Below, one piece after another: positions 45,902-48,034 of a stretch of DNA of 48,034 nt. Each line of letters starts with the position of its first letter. The stretch's first letter is position 1. The position numbers and the translations under genes are program-made. Origin of the DNA: Candidatus Colenecus caballi (GTDB lineage: Bacteria; Bacteroidota; Bacteroidia; Bacteroidales; Bacteroidaceae); the NCBI GenBank assembly GCA_018065615.1, contig JAGHSY010000070.1:1-48034 (forward strand), read 5' to 3'. The notes under the pieces are model-generated. The model ran no database searches. It was not told where the DNA came from and was given only the letters and a program-made list of their open reading frames with translations.

Positions 45902-45970
45902 TGTTTTTCATGGTATTAGATTTTATTTTAAGAGGAGCGGAACTGTGAAGTCCCGCTCCTCTGCTTTTTT
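45902..45970 (+). ncRNA. Candidate small RNA 1 (~69 nt), with a 12-codon frame
   Basis: The unit runs from an inferred start near 45902 to the T-run at 45970. Its 3' half is a near-perfect hairpin ending in a GTGA tetraloop. A small frame ATG (45910) to TGA (45948) would encode MVLDFILRGAEL, with its stop in the hairpin loop; whether it is translated is unknown. No rightward gene follows, so an attenuator role is unlikely. This fills part of the 448-bp stretch 45818-46265 without a protein gene. Confidence 0.5.
45931..45970 (+). terminator. Rho-independent terminator of candidate small RNA 1
   Basis: AGAGGAGCGG (45931-45940) pairs perfectly with CCGCTCCTCT (45953-45962). An inner ACT-GTGA-AGT extends the stem, and six Ts follow at 45965-45970. 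Confidence 0.92.
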
Positions 45971-46121
45971 AAGCATTTCAGGCATAGCATACGCCTACAG
46001 ACCGATTCCTATAAACACAAAGCGCATCCAAGATATACAAAAAGCGTTCCCATTTCGTAAAACAGCCGGTTTTTGAACAAATTTGAACATCATTTTCCTA
46101 ACATCTGTCACAATTGTTAAC

Positions 46122-46129
46122 TATTTTTG
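46122..46129 (+). promoter_or_regulatory. -7 element of candidate small RNA 2
   Basis: TATTTTTG fits TAnnTTTG. No good -33 TTTG is seen at the usual distance, so the promoter is less certain than that of unit 1. Confidence 0.45.
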
Positions 46130-46135
46130 TAATGC

Positions 46136-46242
46136 AAACAAGGAGAGAAGATTGGTTGTGAAACCGGTTCATCTAAATTTCAATTATTGGAAAAGGACTA
46201 TTGAGACAAGAGGCCCGCAGTTATGCGAGCCTCTCGTTTTTT
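46136..46242 (+). ncRNA. Candidate small RNA 2 (~107 nt)
   Basis: The inferred transcript runs from about 46136 to the T-run at 46242. It contains a small hairpin GGTT-GTGA-AACC (same tetraloop as in unit 1), an unpaired A/T-rich middle and a terminator hairpin. A GTG-initiated frame runs through the terminator to 46260 but looks incidental. No known Rfam family is recognised. It ends just before the convergent receiver gene stop. Confidence 0.42.
46209..46242 (+). terminator. Rho-independent terminator of candidate small RNA 2
   Basis: AGAGGC and GCCTCT plus CGCA/TGCG form a stem with one mismatch and a GTTA loop, followed by CG and six Ts (46237-46242) on the + strand. The minus strand has no T-run, so it is oriented rightward. 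Confidence 0.85.
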
Positions 46243-46265
46243 ATCAAAGTACGTTATGACGGATT

Positions 46266-46697
46266 TCAGCCTCTTGAATCAGCTTCCATGGCAAGAATCA
46301 TCTCAAACTGGGTGTTTACACTCTCATAGAGCTTTTCCATTGTAATGGGTTTGGTCAGAAATTCATCAGCACCAAGATTCAGAGCCTTGACAACATTCTC
46401 ATTGGTGTTCAGCGCTGAAAGGACAACTATTCTCAAATTCTTATATGCGCCGTCCGCGCGCACCCTGCGAATGACATCATAGCCATCCAGGACCGGCATC
46501 ATAAGATCCAGCAGGACAAGAACCGGTTTTTCGGACTCGATCTTTTCCAGAGCTTCCTGACCGTTCATTGCAGTTATAGTCACAAAGTTGTATTTGCCAA
46601 GCATTTTTCTGACAAGCAGCAAATTAAGGTTTATGTCATCGACCACAAGCACCTTGTATGCTGACAAGTCCCTATCCATCATCTGTTGTGCGTCCAT
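46266..46697 (-). CDS. Stand-alone response-regulator receiver protein (CheY-like)
   Basis: The 143-residue single receiver domain has acidic pair D20-D21 (VLVVDDINLN), phospho-acceptor D64 (VLLDLMMPVLDGYD) and the conserved Thr/Ser and Lys positions (VVLSALN, FLTKPI). There is no output domain. It follows the membrane AraC gene by 24 nt and is probably cotranscribed. No histidine kinase is in the window, so the phosphate donor and target are unknown; it could act on the adjacent regulator. Confidence 0.93.
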   Translation of the reverse strand: MDAQQMMDRDLSAYKVLVVDDINLNLLLVRKMLGKYNFVTITAMNGQEALEKIESEKPVLVLLDLMMPVLDGYDVIRRVRADGAYKNLRIVVLSALNTNENVVKALNLGADEFLTKPITMEKLYESVNTQFEMILAMEADSRG

Positions 46698-46721
46698 ATA
46701 GGTTATAGTTTGTTTCAGTTA

Positions 46722-47996
46722 TCATTCAGTCCTCTGTGACAGTTCCTGACATCTGTCTTTCCAGATTTTCGGTGTCACTCCAGCATATTTTGTAAACGCA
46801 ACGTTGAAAGAGGCTGCACTTGAAAAGCCGCAGGCCTGCGCAATATACTTTTGAGTAACATTTTCATTATTGAGAATAAACTGTTCGGCATAGTCAATTC
46901 TCAGCATATTGAGATATGATGAAAACGGTATGCCATACACGTCATCCAACATATCAGAAAGTTGTTCCTTCCCGACTCCAAGACGCTCAGCCACATCGGC
47001 AAGTGTAATGTTGCGTTCAAGAAACATGCGTTCCTGAAGCATAAGATTCTCAAAACGGGACGTCAGTTCAAGTGTCTGGGCAAGATTCGTCTGAGGTACC
47101 GCCACCGATGTCAGAGCAGCAGCCTGCTGAACTCTCAAATTCATGGCAGCACCACTTGTGTTCTCATCGGACCTGGCAGCGGAATCTGCGGTCGGGCGAT
47201 TGAACTTGAGCAATGAACAGATGTCATGGAATGAGCACCGCACATTGTCTCCCGCTGTTCCTGTCAGAGAAGCGACAGTTACAAACAGCGTCACAAAGAG
47301 CGGCATGACATACAGTGGCCACCGCATGTTCACCGCATAGGACTTGCCCAACACAAGCATGCACACATTGAACGTTGTCGCCACCAGCATCAACGTACAC
47401 TGGGCGTATGCGGTATCGGTCTTCTTTGTCTTGAAATAGAACCCCGCGGTTTCACATAAGCGGAAACGGCTGTCTGTAATATGTACAAGTGACAGAATTA
47501 TGAAAAACAGATACTGCATTCCTATTATTACCTTGAATCCGATGACCAGACAGAAATATAGCAGTTCCTGACTTCTGTCATCAAGAGAGAATCCTGTAAG
47601 TCTGCCTGAATTTATGTCCATGACAAATTGCGTGGCATTGCCATAACCTATTATCCATATAATTACGCATTCCGCAAAGACAAGAATAACCGGCAGATAA
47701 TAACTTAGCCGCAAAAGTGAATTCTTTTCAGTACACCCGCGCATGACATAAAGATATGACAGGAGAGCAGGAATCGACACCAGTCCGAAAGCATGTTCAA
47801 GCAAAGTGCAAATGACTACCGTTCTTGCAACATCCGTAACTACAAGCGGCATTACCGCAGCAAAATAATATACAGACTGGATTGCCAGAACAAACATGGC
47901 ATACCTGTACACACGTTCCCTTGTTGACATAATCCGATAAAGGACCAGCCAGAACAGGCAAGCCATGCCAGGTAACAGCAGCAGGAACTGACGCAT
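46722..47996 (-). CDS. Membrane-bound AraC-family transcriptional regulator
   Basis: The 424-residue protein has about seven hydrophobic helices in the first 240 residues (FLLLLPGMACLFWLVLYRI, YAMFVLAIQSVYYFAAVMPLV, LVSIPALLSYLYVM, LPVILVFAECVIIWIIGYG, LYFCLVIGFKVIIGMQYLFFIIL, LYVMPLFVTLFVTVASL). A variable linker and an HTH_18 domain follow (ITLADVAERLGVGKEQLSDML, YIAQACGFSSAASFNVAFTKYAGVTPKIWK). It has the same architecture as the regulator at 37988-39154 but is divergent in sequence. The signal and regulon are unknown. Confidence 0.88.
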   Translation of the reverse strand: MRQFLLLLPGMACLFWLVLYRIMSTRERVYRYAMFVLAIQSVYYFAAVMPLVVTDVARTVVICTLLEHAFGLVSIPALLSYLYVMRGCTEKNSLLRLSYYLPVILVFAECVIIWIIGYGNATQFVMDINSGRLTGFSLDDRSQELLYFCLVIGFKVIIGMQYLFFIILSLVHITDSRFRLCETAGFYFKTKKTDTAYAQCTLMLVATTFNVCMLVLGKSYAVNMRWPLYVMPLFVTLFVTVASLTGTAGDNVRCSFHDICSLLKFNRPTADSAARSDENTSGAAMNLRVQQAAALTSVAVPQTNLAQTLELTSRFENLMLQERMFLERNITLADVAERLGVGKEQLSDMLDDVYGIPFSSYLNMLRIDYAEQFILNNENVTQKYIAQACGFSSAASFNVAFTKYAGVTPKIWKDRCQELSQRTE

Positions 47997-48022
47997 CTTA
48001 TAAGCAACAGATTGTATCAGTG

Positions 48023-48030
48023 CAAATATA
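48023..48030 (-). promoter_or_regulatory. -7 promoter element of the AraC/receiver operon
   Basis: Minus-strand TATATTTG fits TAnnTTTG and lies 26 nt before the ATG at 47996. The -33 region is outside the window. Confidence 0.6.
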
Positions 48031-48034
48031 AGAC

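Larger units (their letters stand above)
3596..47172. repeat. Dispersed octamer GTCCGATG, about 35 copies
   Basis: By manual reading GTCCGATG starts on + at 3596, 4520, 8662, 10725, 13564, 16124, 16388, 17043, 18963, 19708, 20943, 22095, 23867, 28593, 29974, 32313 and 45506. Its complement CATCGGAC starts at 4952, 5163, 9621, 12963, 14288, 17402, 18938, 19157, 25988, 26732, 31067, 33889, 36657, 37018, 38353, 40581, 44668 and 47165. Naive expectation for both strands is about 1.5. Of the GTCCGATN sites I found, 35 end in G, about 9 in A, 3 in T and none in C. Function unknown. Confidence 0.85.

Noticed and set aside
45832-45911. Minus-strand leader peptide ahead of leuA (ends in a Leu/Phe-rich stretch)
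   Set aside because: The frame spans the likely leuA -7 element at 45837-45844 and no terminator lies between it and leuA, so attenuation is not supported.
46156-46260. Small protein from the GTG near 46157
   Set aside because: The frame runs through the terminator hairpin and has no recognisable features; it is more likely incidental.
3596-47172. GTCCGATG as a Chi or KOPS site
   Set aside because: Copies are split 17/18 between strands and 17/18 relative to transcription, unlike the oriented Chi and KOPS words. This is not excluded, because the replication direction is unknown.

Overview
This window is a chromosomal segment of a member of the Bacteroidota, most likely order Bacteroidales. 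The evidence is phylum-typical families (Bacteroidetes-type RNA polymerase omega, DUF4293, DUF3078, a gliding-type C-terminal domain, LysM fused to a periplasmic ligand-binding fold, a THUMP-like methyltransferase, a C69 dipeptidase), the absence of Shine-Dalgarno sequences, and TAnnTTTG -7 promoter elements ahead of nearly every leading gene. I cannot name genus or species from sequence alone. Most of the window is housekeeping and gene-dense, with many gene ends touching or overlapping.

Layout. 1-620 is AT-rich accessory DNA with a decayed fragment of an MmeI-like restriction-modification enzyme, next to tRNA-His. 876-3503 holds a DUF3298-type lipoprotein, umuDC and tRNA-Pro. 3601-11232 holds a lipid kinase, trmN, and a rightward run lon-tgt-LptF/G permease-DEAD helicase ending in a strong terminator. 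11262-13488 has two tandem beta-barrel proteins and panB leftward. 13569-20839 is addA-addB-methyltransferase rightward. 20830-24466 is a CHU_C-type protein plus uvrA leftward. 24523-27038 is a LysM/ligand-binding protein and a PorT-like barrel. 27039-28688 is the bamD-rpoZ-DUF4293 operon. 28760-30849 is a redox-type cysteine protein and a C69 dipeptidase. Then come uvrB (+), purU (-), an SDR (+), a DUF3078 barrel (-) and yidC (+). 37988-41282 is an S9 peptidase with a membrane AraC regulator. 41321-45817 is leuA, a second leuA-like synthase, an RluA-type pseudouridine synthase and a flavin reductase, all joined by 4-nt overlaps. 45818-46265 has no protein gene but carries two promoter-to-terminator units that look like small RNAs. 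The right end is a second membrane AraC regulator followed by a lone receiver protein.

Functional themes are DNA repair (umuDC, addAB, uvrA, uvrB), envelope biogenesis (BamD, YidC, LptF/G, barrels, LysM), tRNA/RNA modification (tgt, trmN, RluA type, DEAD helicase) and amino-acid or vitamin synthesis (leuA, panB).

The most unusual signal is not a gene. The non-palindromic octamer GTCCGATG occurs about 35 times by my manual count (17 on +, 18 on -), roughly 20 times the naive expectation. It occurs in several reading frames, and three times its ATG is itself the start codon of a gene. Other notable items are a perfect 20-bp inverted repeat inside the methyltransferase gene and the tandem small-RNA-like units.
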